A DNA stretch of 64,000 nucleotides from Altererythrobacter ishigakiensis (GCF_001663155.1 NZ_CP015963.1:1760001-1824000), one strand, 5' to 3'. Shown: positions 1-9,782, counted from the first letter of the stretch. Program-made: numbers and translations. The notes: generated by a model from the letters alone, not told the origin.

Positions 1-581
1 ATGACATCTCGAATTACATCAAGAAGGGTAAGCTGTGGGAAGCGTTTACTTCCGAACAGCTGCCCGTGCTGCTGATTGACGAGATCGACAAAGCTGACAT
101 CGAGTTTCCTAACGACCTGCTTCAGGAACTCGACCGGATGAGCTTCGATGTCTATGAGACTCACGAAACGATCAGCGCGAAAGAGCGGCCGATTGTTGTC
201 ATTACTTCGAACAATGAGAAGGAATTGCCCGACGCGTTTTTGCGCCGTTGTTTCTTCCACTACATCAAGTTCCCTGACCGGGACACAATGCGTGAGATCA
301 TCGAAGTCCATTATCCGGGCATTCAGAAGACATTGGTGACCAAAGCTATGGACATCTTTTATGAGCTTCGCGAAGTTCCCGGCCTGAAGAAAAAGCCGTC
401 GACCAGCGAACTGCTTGACTGGCTAAAGCTGCTTCTTAACGAAGACATGCCGATGGAAGTATTGGCGGACAGCAATCCGAACAGTGCAATTCCGCCGTTG
501 CATGGCGCGCTGCTCAAAAACGAGCAGGATGTAATGATGTTCGAGCGGCTCGCTTTTATGGCCCGGCGTAACCCGAGCTAA
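1..581 (+). CDS. MoxR-family AAA+ ATPase, C-terminal part (5' end outside window)
   Basis: The frame is open from the left edge (first full codon at 3), so the N-terminus with Walker A lies upstream. What remains has the Walker B stretch LLIDEIDKAD, a sensor-1 element (ITSNN) and the segment DAFLRRCFFHYIKFPD, which carries the arginine-finger region, followed by a helical lid. MoxR ATPases work as chaperone-like remodelers with a VWA-domain partner. Such a partner is encoded 1.5 kb downstream at 2127-3311, but an antisense chemoreceptor gene lies between them. The stop is 16 bp from the convergent chemoreceptor stop. The substrate cannot be told from sequence. Confidence 0.9.
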   Translation, partial: DISNYIKKGKLWEAFTSEQLPVLLIDEIDKADIEFPNDLLQELDRMSFDVYETHETISAKERPIVVITSNNEKELPDAFLRRCFFHYIKFPDRDTMREIIEVHYPGIQKTLVTKAMDIFYELREVPGLKKKPSTSELLDWLKLLLNEDMPMEVLADSNPNSAIPPLHGALLKNEQDVMMFERLAFMARRNPS

Positions 582-596
582 GGCAAACTGTTAGCT

Positions 597-1997
597 TTAG
601 TCAAAGCTGTAAGCCAGTTCGTAGTCACCCCAACGCTCTCCGTTTATGTAGAGCGGAACATAGACGTTGCGAACAACGATGTATTTCTCTCCATCGCCCT
701 CCTGGCGATAGACAGCCATCGTGTACGGCGCATTGCTGACCTTCGCTTTCTTGTCGACCCCGTCAAAAATGATGCGGCCATTGCGACAAAAGGCGGTGTC
801 ATGCGCCAGATTTCCGGTCGGCTGCTTCGAACGCGCAGTCAGGTGTGTTGGTAGAAATCCGTTCACATCGGTGCAGGCTGCGGCAAGCAAGCGACTATCA
901 CTAGCTTGAGCCTTGTCCAGCAATGGGCGCCAGTTCGCGTGAATCCAATTTGTCCCTACGGTCGAGAAGCGCGGCGGATTGCTGCCTTCAATCGATTGAT
1001 AGTTGCGATCAAACAATGCGGCTTTGTCCACCTTGTTTTCCGCAATCGCATGCTCCGTAAACTCTACAAGTTCGCGGGCAAATGCCTGCGCTTGCTCCAC
1101 CATGACGCTGTCTTCAGGTGAGAGCCCGGCATGGACGATGCTGTCAAACATATCGCTGGCAGTCAGTTCGAGTTCTTCCATCCGACGGTGAGCTCGCTGC
1201 AGCTTGTCTTCGTTGTCAGTTGCGGCCTTGTCGAAGCTGTCCAGAACATCACGCACGCTAACCACATGATCGCTGATCGTTGTGGTTGATCGTGCGATCT
1301 GGTCATTCTGCTTGTCGACCTCCTCAACCAGCTCGCCCACGCTCAGAATTGTGCTTTCGATTTGAGCGACAGACGATTTTGCCTGCCCACTGGCGCTTGA
1401 CCCGGCTTCAATCCGTTCAATCACCTGTTGAGCTTCGGTTCCCAAGGCTTCGACCGTAGCGGTGATTTCCTCGGTCGCCACGCGAGTATCGTTGGCCAAG
1501 CTTTTTACCTCGCTTGCAACAACGGCGAAGGTTCGTCCCGCTTCGCCAGCACGCATTGCCTCAATGGTGGCGTTGAGCGCCAAGATATTGGTTGTTTCGG
1601 CAATATCCTCGATATCCTTCGAGCAACGACGCACCTGATCCATGGCCGCCGCAAAACTTGTCACGTGCTGCGCGAGCGCTTCGACCAGTTCGAGCACCTC
1701 ATTGATCTGGCCCAGCGACGAGTGGATCAGTGTAGTGCCCTCACCCAGCCGCTCAATCGCGCGTTCGGACAGGAGCCGAGCTTCATCGCTGGCTTCTGCA
1801 ACCTTGTTCTGATCTGCTTCAAGCGCGGTGACAGTGGCACGCAGGGAGTTGTGTTCCTCGCGCAGGGTTTCGGATGACTTCAAAACGGCTTCGACAATAC
1901 CGGCAACGTCGGTGCAACCGACGGTTACATCGCCGCAGCTATCCGGAATCTTGTCGATTGCCGATGCTCCCGCGGTATCAATTTCGATTGGCTTCAT
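597..1997 (-). CDS. soluble methyl-accepting chemotaxis protein with C-terminal Cache-like sensor region
   Basis: A 466-residue chemoreceptor with no signal peptide and no membrane segment, so probably cytosolic. Residues of about 40-290 are long coiled coil. The hairpin tip is recognisable near residues 135-180 ([21 protein letters not shown], then [12 protein letters not shown]), the signature of the MCP signalling domain that contacts CheA/CheW. The last ~150 residues ([14 protein letters not shown]..., [26 protein letters not shown]) resemble the Cache-like sensor found at the C-terminus of some proteobacterial receptors. No che genes are in the window. The gene sits antisense between the MoxR and VWA genes, which are usually adjacent. 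The ligand is unknown. Confidence 0.9.
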   Translation of the reverse strand: MKPIEIDTAGASAIDKIPDSCGDVTVGCTDVAGIVEAVLKSSETLREEHNSLRATVTALEADQNKVAEASDEARLLSERAIERLGEGTTLIHSSLGQINEVLELVEALAQHVTSFAAAMDQVRRCSKDIEDIAETTNILALNATIEAMRAGEAGRTFAVVASEVKSLANDTRVATEEITATVEALGTEAQQVIERIEAGSSASGQAKSSVAQIESTILSVGELVEEVDKQNDQIARSTTTISDHVVSVRDVLDSFDKAATDNEDKLQRAHRRMEELELTASDMFDSIVHAGLSPEDSVMVEQAQAFARELVEFTEHAIAENKVDKAALFDRNYQSIEGSNPPRFSTVGTNWIHANWRPLLDKAQASDSRLLAAACTDVNGFLPTHLTARSKQPTGNLAHDTAFCRNGRIIFDGVDKKAKVSNAPYTMAVYRQEGDGEKYIVVRNVYVPLYINGERWGDYELAYSFD

Positions 1998-2126
1998 GCC
2001 CCTGCATTCCCCACAATTATGTTCGGGGAGCTTCGGTAACTACCTATGGTTATCGTCTGGTTAAATTGACTAGGATTGTTTCAACGGGGCTGGTGGCGGC
2101 GACATAGGTGCGCTATCGCAACCTTT

Positions 2127-3311
2127 ATGTTCTTCAATTTCGTAGATGAGTTACGCGCTGCGGGTATTTCCGCGAGCTTTAAAGAGCACCTTACTTTGTT
2201 GGAGGCGCTGGATAAGGACGTAATCGAGCAAACGCCCGAGGCCTTCTATTACCTGTCACGCGCAACCTTCGTAAAGGATGAAGGCCTGATCGACCGCTTT
2301 GATCAGGTCTTCAACAAGGTCTTCAAGGGCATCCTGTCCGATTATGGCCAGAACCCCGTTGAAATCCCCGAAGACTGGCTGAAAGCCGTTGCAGAGAAGT
2401 TCTTATCCGAAGAGGAAATGGAAAAGATCAAGTCGCTGGGGGACTGGGACGAGATCATGGGTACGCTGAAGAAGCGTCTTGAAGAGCAGCAGAAGCGCCA
2501 TGAAGGTGGCAATAAATGGATCGGTACAGGCGGGACCTCTCCGTTTGGGCATTCGGGCTACAATCCCGAAGGCGTTCGTATCGGCGGTGAAAGCAAGCAC
2601 AAGCGCGCAATCAAGGTTTGGGAGAAACGCGAGTTCAAGAACCTCGACAGCACCAAAGAACTGGGCACGCGCAATATCAAGATGGCGCTGCGCCGTCTGC
2701 GGCGTTTCGCGCGAGAGGGTAATCCTGATCAGCTTGATTTGGACGCAACGATTGATGGAACTGCGAAACAAGGCTGGCTCGACATTCACATGCGTCCGGA
2801 GCGGCGAAATGCGGTAAAGCTACTGCTTTTCTTGGATGTGGGCGGATCGATGGACCCATTCATCAAGCTTTGTGAAGAGTTGTTCAGCGCGGCTACCAGC
2901 GAGTTCAAAAATCTGGAATTCTTCTACTTCCACAACTGCCTGTATGAGGGTGTATGGAAGGACAACAAGCGCCGCTGGCAAGAACGCACAAAGGTTTGGG
3001 ATGTGCTGCACAAGTATGGCCACGACTATAAGGTTATCTTTGTCGGTGATGCTGCAATGAGCCCGTATGAAATCACACATCCGGGCGGCAGTGTAGAGCA
3101 TATGAACGAAGAAGCCGGCGCAGTCTGGATGCAACGTGTAACCAACACTTACCCAGCTACGGTTTGGCTCAATCCGGTGCCTGAAAAGCAGTGGGGTTAT
3201 TCACAGAGCACAAAGATCATGAAGCAACTGGTCAATGACCGGATGTATCCTCTTACATTGGATGGGCTTGATGATGCGATGCGCGAGTTGAGCCGGAAAC
3301 AGGGGCATTAA
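2127..3311 (+). CDS. VWA domain-containing CoxE-like protein
   Basis: 394 residues from the ATG at 2127. An in-frame TTG at 2076 would add 17 unlikely residues, and no strong ribosome-binding site decides between them. The C-terminal half is a von Willebrand A domain with a MIDAS-like DVGGSM motif near residue 237. The N-terminal half is helical and charged (EEEMEKIKSLGDWDEIMGTL). Proteins of this kind pair with MoxR ATPases, as in CoxD/CoxE, and are thought to act in metal-dependent maturation or remodeling of client complexes. The MoxR gene ending at 581 is the obvious partner. The client is unknown. Confidence 0.88.
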   Translation: MFFNFVDELRAAGISASFKEHLTLLEALDKDVIEQTPEAFYYLSRATFVKDEGLIDRFDQVFNKVFKGILSDYGQNPVEIPEDWLKAVAEKFLSEEEMEKIKSLGDWDEIMGTLKKRLEEQQKRHEGGNKWIGTGGTSPFGHSGYNPEGVRIGGESKHKRAIKVWEKREFKNLDSTKELGTRNIKMALRRLRRFAREGNPDQLDLDATIDGTAKQGWLDIHMRPERRNAVKLLLFLDVGGSMDPFIKLCEELFSAATSEFKNLEFFYFHNCLYEGVWKDNKRRWQERTKVWDVLHKYGHDYKVIFVGDAAMSPYEITHPGGSVEHMNEEAGAVWMQRVTNTYPATVWLNPVPEKQWGYSQSTKIMKQLVNDRMYPLTLDGLDDAMRELSRKQGH

Positions 3312-3402
3312 GTCGGTAGGCGCCGACTGCCAAAACTGTTGAGTTTGCAGTTTACCTCGCTGCTGCTAGATTCCTCCGATGATTTTGTGATGGGGGAAAC
3401 CA

Positions 3403-3819
3403 ATGCGTAAATTGATGATTATTGCTGCGCCGCTGGCCTTGATGGCATGTGCTGAACAAGCGGCGGAGGTTGAGGAAGAAGTGGTCGAGACCGAACCTGC
3501 TGGCATGACCACAGCTAACGGTACCGCACCTGGTACCTATGCGGTTTCAAACGATGAGGGGCCTGCGGGAACTTCAGTCTTGAACGGCGACGGTACCTAT
3601 CAAGACCTTGCGGCCGACGGATCAGTAGCAGATGAGGGGACTTGGGAAGTCGTCGACGGCAAGACGTGCTTCACCTCTAACGAAGATGGTGCCGAGGCTT
3701 TGTGCTGGACTGAAAGCGAACCAGCAGAAGATGGATCGTTCACAGCCACTTCCGATGCTGGTGAAACAGTGACTGTTAGCCCGGCAGTAGTTGAAGCCGA
3801 GGGCGAGGCAGAAGAATAA
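3403..3819 (+). CDS. small putative lipoprotein
   Basis: 138 residues beginning with a short basic N-terminus, a hydrophobic stretch and a lipobox (LALMAC, Cys16), so a likely membrane-anchored lipoprotein. The mature part starts with a run of Ala/Glu/Val, then a Gly-, Thr- and Asp-rich region with motifs like GTYAVSNDEG and DEGTWEVVDGKTCF, suggesting a small beta-rich domain. Two cysteines (in KTCF and ALCW) could form a disulfide. It starts 91 bp after the VWA gene with a good Shine-Dalgarno (GGGGGAAA) and is followed by a strong terminator, so it is probably its own transcript. Function not recognised. Confidence 0.75.
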   Translation: MRKLMIIAAPLALMACAEQAAEVEEEVVETEPAGMTTANGTAPGTYAVSNDEGPAGTSVLNGDGTYQDLAADGSVADEGTWEVVDGKTCFTSNEDGAEALCWTESEPAEDGSFTATSDAGETVTVSPAVVEAEGEAEE

Positions 3820-3841
3820 GCCTCTCATATTGTTGAGTCAG

Positions 3842-3876
3842 AATGGGGCGGCCTAGTTGGTCGCCCCATTCATTTT
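3842..3876 (+). terminator. rho-independent terminator of the lipoprotein gene
   Basis: A 12-bp stem with one G-U pair (AATGGGGCGGCC with GGTCGCCCCATT) and a five-base loop is followed by CATTTTTC. It lies between the convergent lipoprotein and NamZ genes. The T-tract favours the plus direction. Confidence 0.85.
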
Positions 3877-5085
3877 TCAGTACAGAATTAGTTCTCGCAC
3901 ATCTGCGATCCATGTCGCCTCATCGGCTGAAGCGATAGCGTCAAGGTCGGCGGGCTTTGCGGACGGATCGTCGACCCATTTGCGCAATCCCGGCCCGCCA
4001 TTAATCACATCGATGGCGAGCACGTCGTCTGTGTATTCGTATTTGAATTCTGTCCCACGCCAGAGCCGGTAGTCTGGATAGAGTCTCCGGATTGCTTTAA
4101 ATGCCAGAGCTTGCAGCCGCCACGGCTTGAACTGCTGATGGTCGTAGTACGGACCTTCTGCGTGGATCATCAATGCGTTACACAGCTTCCCTGTGTGCTT
4201 ATGGAAAGTTGGTTCAAACCAGCATTCACGGATCGCGCAACCCTGCATCCAATCGGGTGCAAGGTTCCTCATTTCCGCCAGCACTGCCTTTGCATCAATG
4301 TCAGGCGCACCGAACAGCACTTCCAAGGGGCGCGTGGTGCCCCTGCCCTCGCTCACTGTCGCTCCTTCGATCATTACCGTACCGGCATAGGCGCGCGCCA
4401 TATTCACATTGGCGGCATTGGGTGACGGATTGATCCAGATCCGATCCGCCGGCCAGCCATGACCGCGACCATCAGGCTCCCAGCCCTGCATCTCGACTAC
4501 ACGATAATCGACGTCGAGATTAAAGTGGTGAATGAACCAGTGGCCCATTTCGCCCATTGTGAGGCCGTGCCGCATCGGCATGGGGGCGGCACCAACAAAG
4601 CTCTCATTGCCTGGAATCAGCAGAGTGCCTTCAACCGGCCTTCCCGCCGGGTTTGGCCTATCCAGCACCCAGACTGATTTGCCGGATTTTGCCGCTTCCT
4701 CAAGAAGATAGAGCAAAGTTGTGACAAAGGTATAGATGCGGCAGCCGAGGTCCTGAAGATCAAAAAGGAACACATCCGCAGAAGACATCATTTGCCCCGT
4801 CGGGCGGCGGACTTCTCCATAGAGCGAAAAAACAGGGATACCGAATTCTGGGTCAGTCTCGTCCGCCGTCTCGACCATGTTATCTTGTTTGTCGCCTTTA
4901 AGGCCATGCTGTGGCCCAAAGGCACTGCTCACATTCAAGCCGGCAGCGAACAGAGCATCCAAGCTATGAGTAAGATCCTGCGTGACAGACGCTGGATGCG
5001 CCACCAGCGCGACGCGTTTCCCTTCGAGTTCGGACAATAGCGACGGGTCAGCCAGCAGACGGTCGATGCCGAATTGGACGCTCAT
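3877..5085 (-). CDS. DUF1343 protein, exo-beta-N-acetylmuramidase NamZ family
   Basis: 402 residues matching the NamZ/DUF1343 layout: a Rossmann-like N-terminal half with GPQHGLKGDKQDNM, PVFSLYGEVRRPT, FDLQDLGCRIYTF and DRPNPAGRPVEGTL, and a C-terminal accessory half. Characterised members release N-acetylmuramic acid from the non-reducing end of peptidoglycan fragments. No signal peptide is visible (start [14 protein letters not shown]), so a cytoplasmic wall-recycling role is more likely than an exported hydrolase. Its start overlaps the stop of the DOMON-like gene by 4 bp (ATGA), so the two are translationally coupled. Confidence 0.9.
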   Translation of the reverse strand: MSVQFGIDRLLADPSLLSELEGKRVALVAHPASVTQDLTHSLDALFAAGLNVSSAFGPQHGLKGDKQDNMVETADETDPEFGIPVFSLYGEVRRPTGQMMSSADVFLFDLQDLGCRIYTFVTTLLYLLEEAAKSGKSVWVLDRPNPAGRPVEGTLLIPGNESFVGAAPMPMRHGLTMGEMGHWFIHHFNLDVDYRVVEMQGWEPDGRGHGWPADRIWINPSPNAANVNMARAYAGTVMIEGATVSEGRGTTRPLEVLFGAPDIDAKAVLAEMRNLAPDWMQGCAIRECWFEPTFHKHTGKLCNALMIHAEGPYYDHQQFKPWRLQALAFKAIRRLYPDYRLWRGTEFKYEYTDDVLAIDVINGGPGLRKWVDDPSAKPADLDAIASADEATWIADVRELILY

Positions 5086-5603
5086 GCACCTCTCTCCACA
5101 CGCAGCTTGCGACAGACGACACTGTGAAACTCCGGCTTTCCATCAGGGAATGCCAGAGCCCAGAACTGAATATTGCCATCAAGGTCTTCGACAATTGCGT
5201 TAAGCGCGACTTGTGCTGGGTCATGCAGCTCAGATGATATGTTCGCGCGCAACACCAATTCATTGGCCGAATGGGTACACGCCACCTCGATCGCCCTGAC
5301 CGGGCCGTCGCGTGAATTGAGGCGGAAATCATCAAAATCATAGCAAGCCCATTTCGAAGAGGGCGACAAATTGAATTCGCGATACCAATCACCTCCGTCG
5401 GGTTGCCAGAAGATCTCAAAACAGGTTGTTTTCCATAGGAAATCTTCGCGCATCGATGCCGCATGCTCGGGCACCTTTATCTTGCCAATCTCTCCGTGGA
5501 GGCGAAACTCTGCGGTGCCGCCATCTGCAGTTGGCTCGACACTTGCCGAAACCGCTGTAATCGGGCCAGGTTTACCATCGGGATGAAGAACCAGCGTGTG
5601 CAT
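5082..5603 (-). CDS. DOMON-like domain-containing protein
   Basis: 173 residues from the ATG at 5603 ([10 protein letters not shown]); a TTG 33 bp upstream is less likely. The protein is beta-rich, with [15 protein letters not shown] and [21 protein letters not shown], typical of DOMON-like proteins encoded next to DUF1343 genes in sphingomonads. DOMON folds bind haem or sugars, but no ligand residues can be assigned here. It is the first gene of a two-gene operon with the NamZ-family gene, which suggests a role in handling wall-derived sugars. This link is inferred from context only. Confidence 0.8.
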   Translation of the reverse strand: MHTLVLHPDGKPGPITAVSASVEPTADGGTAEFRLHGEIGKIKVPEHAASMREDFLWKTTCFEIFWQPDGGDWYREFNLSPSSKWACYDFDDFRLNSRDGPVRAIEVACTHSANELVLRANISSELHDPAQVALNAIVEDLDGNIQFWALAFPDGKPEFHSVVCRKLRVERGA

Positions 5604-5684
5604 ATATTTCAGCCCTATGTCTGTGCGAACGGGCAAGCAAGAGGCTTACGTTCCGCAAAATGCATTGCTAGAGGCCTCTCCACA

Positions 5685-6914
5685 ATGAGCACATACAAAT
5701 CCGATCTTCTGAGCGTTCTGCATGAGCGCGGCTATATCCACCAGACCACCGATGCGCAGGGCTTGGACCAACTCGCCTGTGAAGGAGTGATCTCTGGTTA
5801 CATAGGCTTTGACGCAACCGCCCCTTCACTGCACGTCGGCTCGCTGGTTCAGATCATGATGCTGCGCCGATTGCAGCAGGCGGGGCACAAGCCGATCGTC
5901 GTGATGGGCGGAGGCACTACCAAGATCGGCGACCCCTCTGGCAAGGACGAGAGCCGAAAGCTGCTTACAGCTGAACTCATCGACGAGAACATTGCCGGTA
6001 TACGCAAAGTTTTCGAGCGTCTCTTGACCTTTGGTGATGGCCCGACGGACGCCATTATGGTCAACAATGATGAGTGGCTTAGCTCGCTTGGTTACATTGA
6101 GTTGCTGCGCGATGTTGGCCCGCATTTCACGATCAATCGCATGCTGACCTTCGATTCGGTAAAACTCCGACTTGAGCGCGAACAGCCGCTGACGTTCCTC
6201 GAATTCAACTACATGATCCTGCAGGCCTATGATTTTCTGGAGCTGGCAAGGCGCTATGAATGCCGATTGCAGATGGGCGGCAGTGACCAATGGGGCAACA
6301 TCGTAAACGGTATGGAGTTGGCCCGTCGCAAAGATGGTCGAGAGCTTTTCGGAGTGACGACCCCGTTGTTGACGACTGCCGATGGAGCCAAAATGGGCAA
6401 GACCGCGGCAGGTGCGGTCTGGCTCAATGAAGAACAGCTGCCCGGATATGATTTCTGGCAATACTGGCGCAATTGCGATGACCGAGACGTCGGGCGCTTC
6501 CTGCGATTGTTCACCGATCTGCCATTGGATGAGATTGCCCGGCTCGAAGCGCTTGAAGGCGCGCAGATCAATGATGCCAAGGTCGTGCTTGCCAATGAGG
6601 TGACCACATTGGTCCGCGGCGAAGATGCCGCCAAGGCGGCGGAGGCCACCGCTGCGCAAACTTTTGCTGGTGGTGGTACCGGGGATGATTTGCCCAGCGT
6701 GGCTGTTGGACCCGAAGGGATGCGCATTGCGGCATTGCTGACAGAGATCGGCTTCACTGCTTCGAATGGCGAAGCAAAGCGGAAGATTGCCGAAGGCGCT
6801 GTACGCCTCGACGGATTGCCTATTATAGATCCAGGTACGCTGGTCGAGGTGGGTGAAGGCGATCAACGCAAGCTGAGCCTCGGTAAAAAGAAGCACGGCA
6901 TTGTGACGCGTTAA
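5685..6914 (+). CDS. tyrS: tyrosine--tRNA ligase
   Basis: 409 residues from the ATG at 5685 (MSTYKSDLL), the usual TyrRS length. It is a class I synthetase: the HIGH-type motif is HVGS at residue 50 after [11 protein letters not shown], the KMSKS-type motif is KMGKT at residue 236, and [11 protein letters not shown] is the tyrosine/ATP pocket signature. A C-terminal S4 RNA-binding domain covers about 345-405 ([19 protein letters not shown]). The frame is open further upstream, but that part overlaps the divergent DOMON-like gene and has no family match. It charges tRNA-Tyr in the cytoplasm. Confidence 0.97.
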   Translation: MSTYKSDLLSVLHERGYIHQTTDAQGLDQLACEGVISGYIGFDATAPSLHVGSLVQIMMLRRLQQAGHKPIVVMGGGTTKIGDPSGKDESRKLLTAELIDENIAGIRKVFERLLTFGDGPTDAIMVNNDEWLSSLGYIELLRDVGPHFTINRMLTFDSVKLRLEREQPLTFLEFNYMILQAYDFLELARRYECRLQMGGSDQWGNIVNGMELARRKDGRELFGVTTPLLTTADGAKMGKTAAGAVWLNEEQLPGYDFWQYWRNCDDRDVGRFLRLFTDLPLDEIARLEALEGAQINDAKVVLANEVTTLVRGEDAAKAAEATAAQTFAGGGTGDDLPSVAVGPEGMRIAALLTEIGFTASNGEAKRKIAEGAVRLDGLPIIDPGTLVEVGEGDQRKLSLGKKKHGIVTR

Positions 6915-6981
6915 CCTCTGTAAACCGCTGAAATGTCATGAAGTTGTGAATGCGCTGCACGAAAATGCGACGAAAAGTGTC

Positions 6982-6996
6982 GAATTGATCCAATTC
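6982..6996. promoter_or_regulatory. perfect dyad upstream of the PilZ gene
   Basis: GAATTG-ATC-CAATTC is a perfect 6-3-6 inverted repeat, 68 bp before the PilZ start in the 149-bp tyrS-PilZ gap. It could be an operator. No protein is assigned, and a dyad this short can arise by chance. Confidence 0.3.
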
Positions 6997-7063
6997 ATCT
7001 TTACCAAATATCAGCCTTTCGCCGGCATACGACCTAGTCAGAAAAATAACTGGAGGTTGTGTT

Positions 7064-7402
7064 GTGAGTGCCGGAGCCAATCTGAGCGTAACTGATCTGC
7101 GTCGTGCGGCGCGTCACCCGGTAGATTTTCCGGTGATTGCCGAGCATCGCCGCTTGGGTGATATCGAGCTGCACGTAGCCAACCTGTCAGCCCATGGTTT
7201 CATGGTCGACAATGCTGATGGCCTGCAACGCGGAGATCGGGTGATCATCCGCCTGCCAGTTGTCGGACGCATTGAAGCCTATGTTATCTGGACGCGGGAT
7301 GAGCGAGCGGGCTTCCAGTTCGAACGTATCGTGCGCCTGGATGATTTCTTGGCCATCATTGACGAACTTCAGCCGAACCCTCGTTTGCGCAGACTTCGTT
7401 AA
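7064..7402 (+). CDS. PilZ domain-containing protein
   Basis: 112 residues from a GTG start at 7064, supported by the ribosome-binding site TGGAGG eight bases upstream. It is a single PilZ domain: the basic segment DLRRAARHPVDFPV supplies the RxxxR-type c-di-GMP contact, and NLSAHGF is the D/NxSxxG element, followed by a beta-barrel (GDRVIIRLPVVGRIEAYVIW). PilZ proteins bind cyclic di-GMP and usually act on motility, polysaccharide or cell-cycle targets. No diguanylate cyclase is in the window. It stands alone between tyrS and an MFS gene. Confidence 0.9.
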   Translation: MSAGANLSVTDLRRAARHPVDFPVIAEHRRLGDIELHVANLSAHGFMVDNADGLQRGDRVIIRLPVVGRIEAYVIWTRDERAGFQFERIVRLDDFLAIIDELQPNPRLRRLR

Positions 7403-7472
7403 AACGAACGCTTAGTTCCCGAATAGCTTTTGATATCTTGGCACGGGGCATTCGCCCTGCCATGGCGGTTGC

Positions 7473-8792
7473 GTGAATGAAGCAACCTCCCCCTCACCGC
7501 AAGAATTGAGCGAGCCTTCGCATCCGTTCGGCGTCGCCAACTTCCGGTATTACTGGGTCAGCCGTCTCAGTATGACCCTTGCCCAATATGCGATGCTGCT
7601 CATCATCGGTTGGCAGACGTATAACATTGCCCGCGACGACGGGATGACCATGGCCGAAGCATCAGGACAACTCGCTCTGATCGGCTTGCTACAGTTCCTG
7701 CCGCTATTTGTCCTAACGCCGTTTAGCGGGCTGGCTGCTGACCGGTTTGACCGACGCAAGCTCGGGCGCCTTACAGTGCTGCTTCAACTCGCTTGCGCGG
7801 CAATCTTGGGCTGGTTCAGCTGGAACGATGAAATTTCATTGCCAATCCTGTTTGGTGTGGCTGTGATTCTTGGCGTCGCAAGGGGCTTTGCCGGCCCCGC
7901 ACTGTCTGCGCTTTCGCCAAACCTCGTCCCTAAGAATATCTTGCCAACCGCTATCGCGTTATCATCGATTTCCTGGCAGGTCGGGATGATTGCCGGACCG
8001 GCGCTGGGCGGCTTTCTCTACCGCGTCGCGCCTGCCCTACCCTATGCCGCTGCATCAGGTCTGTTTCTCGTCTCTGCCATAGCGCTCACGTTGATTGGCA
8101 AGGTCCCTCAACCGGCTGTGCGCAAAGACCAGCGTCCGATTGGCGCGATCGTTGACGGCCTGGCATATGTCGTGCGCAACAAGATGGTGCTCGGTGCGAT
8201 AACGCTCGATCTGTTTGCCGTATTTCTTGCAGGTGCGACGGCACTATTTCCTGTTTATGCGAGAGATATCCTGCAGGTGGGAGAGGTTGGATTGTCCTTC
8301 CTTGCGGCCGCTCCCGCAACTGGTGCAGCGCTTACCGCGTTTTATTTCAGCTTCCGCCCTCTCAGGACAAATGTTGGTCCAAAGATGCTATGGGCAGTCG
8401 CCATATTCGGTGTTGCGACGATCATATTTGGGCTGTCGACCAACATGGCATTGAGCCTTGCTATGCTCTTCATAGTCGGAGCCGCTGATATGTTCAGTGT
8501 TTATATCCGTCAGTCGCTGATCCAGCTCCACACACCCGATGACAAGCGTGGCCGTGTATCTTCTGTCAGCCTGCTAACCATCAGCGCATCCAACGAAGGC
8601 GGTGATGCCTTTTCCGGTAGTCTGGCGTTTTTGATCGGGCCAGTGGCCGCAGTGGTTGCAGGAGGTCTCGGTGCGATTGTAACCGTTGGCCTTTGGAGTC
8701 GAATATTCCCGGTGTTGCGAACGACAAAGACATTCGATCCGCCTGAAGACGTGCTACAAGCAGAACGACAGACAAAATCCCAGGAGGCCTAG
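7473..8792 (+). CDS. MFS transporter, EntS-like (MFS_3)
   Basis: 439 residues with about 12 hydrophobic segments and the MFS loop 2-3 signature (GLAADRFDRRKLGRLTVLLQ) near residue 90. The resemblance is to the EntS/MFS_3 group of exporters, whose substrates range from siderophores to drugs, so the substrate is not predicted here. A GTG start is used; the ribosome-binding site is weak. The stop codon directly abuts the cysK start with no gap, so the two are probably co-transcribed. Confidence 0.85.
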   Translation: MNEATSPSPQELSEPSHPFGVANFRYYWVSRLSMTLAQYAMLLIIGWQTYNIARDDGMTMAEASGQLALIGLLQFLPLFVLTPFSGLAADRFDRRKLGRLTVLLQLACAAILGWFSWNDEISLPILFGVAVILGVARGFAGPALSALSPNLVPKNILPTAIALSSISWQVGMIAGPALGGFLYRVAPALPYAAASGLFLVSAIALTLIGKVPQPAVRKDQRPIGAIVDGLAYVVRNKMVLGAITLDLFAVFLAGATALFPVYARDILQVGEVGLSFLAAAPATGAALTAFYFSFRPLRTNVGPKMLWAVAIFGVATIIFGLSTNMALSLAMLFIVGAADMFSVYIRQSLIQLHTPDDKRGRVSSVSLLTISASNEGGDAFSGSLAFLIGPVAAVVAGGLGAIVTVGLWSRIFPVLRTTKTFDPPEDVLQAERQTKSQEA

Positions 8793-9713
8793 ATGAAAGC
8801 CGCAAATATCCTCGAAACCATCGGAAATACGCCGCACATTCGCCTTTCGCGTATGTTCCCGGATCACGAAGTCTGGATTAAGAGTGAGCGGGCAAACCCC
8901 GGTGGATCCATCAAAGACCGTATCGCTTTGGCCATGGTTGAAGATGCAGAGGCTTCAGGTGCATTGAAGCCCGGCGGAACAATCATTGAGCCAACCAGTG
9001 GCAATACCGGTATTGGTCTGGCTATGGTCGCGGCCGTCAAGGGCTATAATCTGGTGTTGGTCATGCCTGAGAGCATGTCATTGGAGCGCCGGCGACTGAT
9101 GTTGGCCTATGGCGCGACTTTCGATCTCACACCGAAAGAGAAAGGCATGAAGGGCGCGATAGAGCGCGCTCATGAGCTTGTCGCGAGTACAGACAACTCC
9201 TGGATGCCGAGCCAGTTTGACAATCCTGCGAACGTGGCGGTCCATGTGAAAACTACTGCGAAGGAGATACTGGCTGACTTCGCGGACTGCCCGATTGATG
9301 TCATGGTTACCGGGGTCGGCACTGGTGGACACCTGACTGGTTCCGCAGAGGAGTTGAAGCGCCATTGGCCGGGCATGAAGGCTTATGCGGTTGAACCTAC
9401 TCTCTCGCCGGTCATCAGCGGCGGTCAGCCAGGCCCGCACCCGATCCAGGGGATTGGCGCCGGCTTCATTCCTGGGAATTTGCACACGCAAGCGATCGAC
9501 GGTGCCATTCAGGTGGATCCCGAAGATGCGAAGGAGATGGCGCGGCGGGCCGCTCGGGAAGAAGGTATGTTGATTGGTATCTCTTCCGGCGCAACGTTGG
9601 CTGCAATTTCTCAGAAATTGAGTGAGCTGCCGGCCGGCGCGCGCGTTCTTGGGTTCAACTATGATACCGGCGAACGATACCTTTCAGTGCCGGATTTCTT
9701 GCCGGTCGAGTAG
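8793..9713 (+). CDS. cysK: cysteine synthase A
   Basis: 306 residues. O-acetylserine sulfhydrylase makes cysteine from O-acetylserine and sulfide using PLP. The PLP lysine is K41 in [12 protein letters not shown], the substrate loop is [12 protein letters not shown] (68-79), and the phosphate-binding glycine loop is [10 protein letters not shown]. The late segment ISSGATLAA completes the family pattern. The AGGAGG just before the ATG at 8793, inside the end of the MFS gene, gives a good ribosome-binding site. The transcript ends at the hairpin at 9731. Confidence 0.95.
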   Translation: MKAANILETIGNTPHIRLSRMFPDHEVWIKSERANPGGSIKDRIALAMVEDAEASGALKPGGTIIEPTSGNTGIGLAMVAAVKGYNLVLVMPESMSLERRRLMLAYGATFDLTPKEKGMKGAIERAHELVASTDNSWMPSQFDNPANVAVHVKTTAKEILADFADCPIDVMVTGVGTGGHLTGSAEELKRHWPGMKAYAVEPTLSPVISGGQPGPHPIQGIGAGFIPGNLHTQAIDGAIQVDPEDAKEMARRAAREEGMLIGISSGATLAAISQKLSELPAGARVLGFNYDTGERYLSVPDFLPVE

Positions 9714-9730
9714 CACCCCCGCTGAAAAGA

Positions 9731-9760
9731 AAGGCCCGAAGGATTTCTCCTCCGGGCCTT
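9731..9760. terminator. bidirectional terminator between cysK and acyl-CoA dehydrogenase
   Basis: The stem AAGGCCCGAAGGA pairs with TCCTCCGGGCCTT (one mismatch), loop TTTC. On the minus strand it is followed by TTTCTTTTC, so it is strongest for the acyl-CoA dehydrogenase transcript. It also lies 17 bp after the cysK stop. Confidence 0.85.
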
Positions 9761-9782
9761 CCTGATTCTAATTCGGCCTGGC

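Noticed and set aside
3311..3328. Stem AGTCGG-N6-CCGACT after the VWA gene as a terminator
   Set aside because: Only six base pairs and no T-tract follows.
5628..5654. GGAAC-N18-CGTT on the minus strand before the DOMON-like gene
   Set aside because: The spacing is two bases longer than the 16-17 of EcfG promoters; likely chance.
5826..6896. Long open frame antisense to tyrS
   Set aside because: It mirrors tyrS codon periodicity, has no family likeness and no ribosome-binding site.
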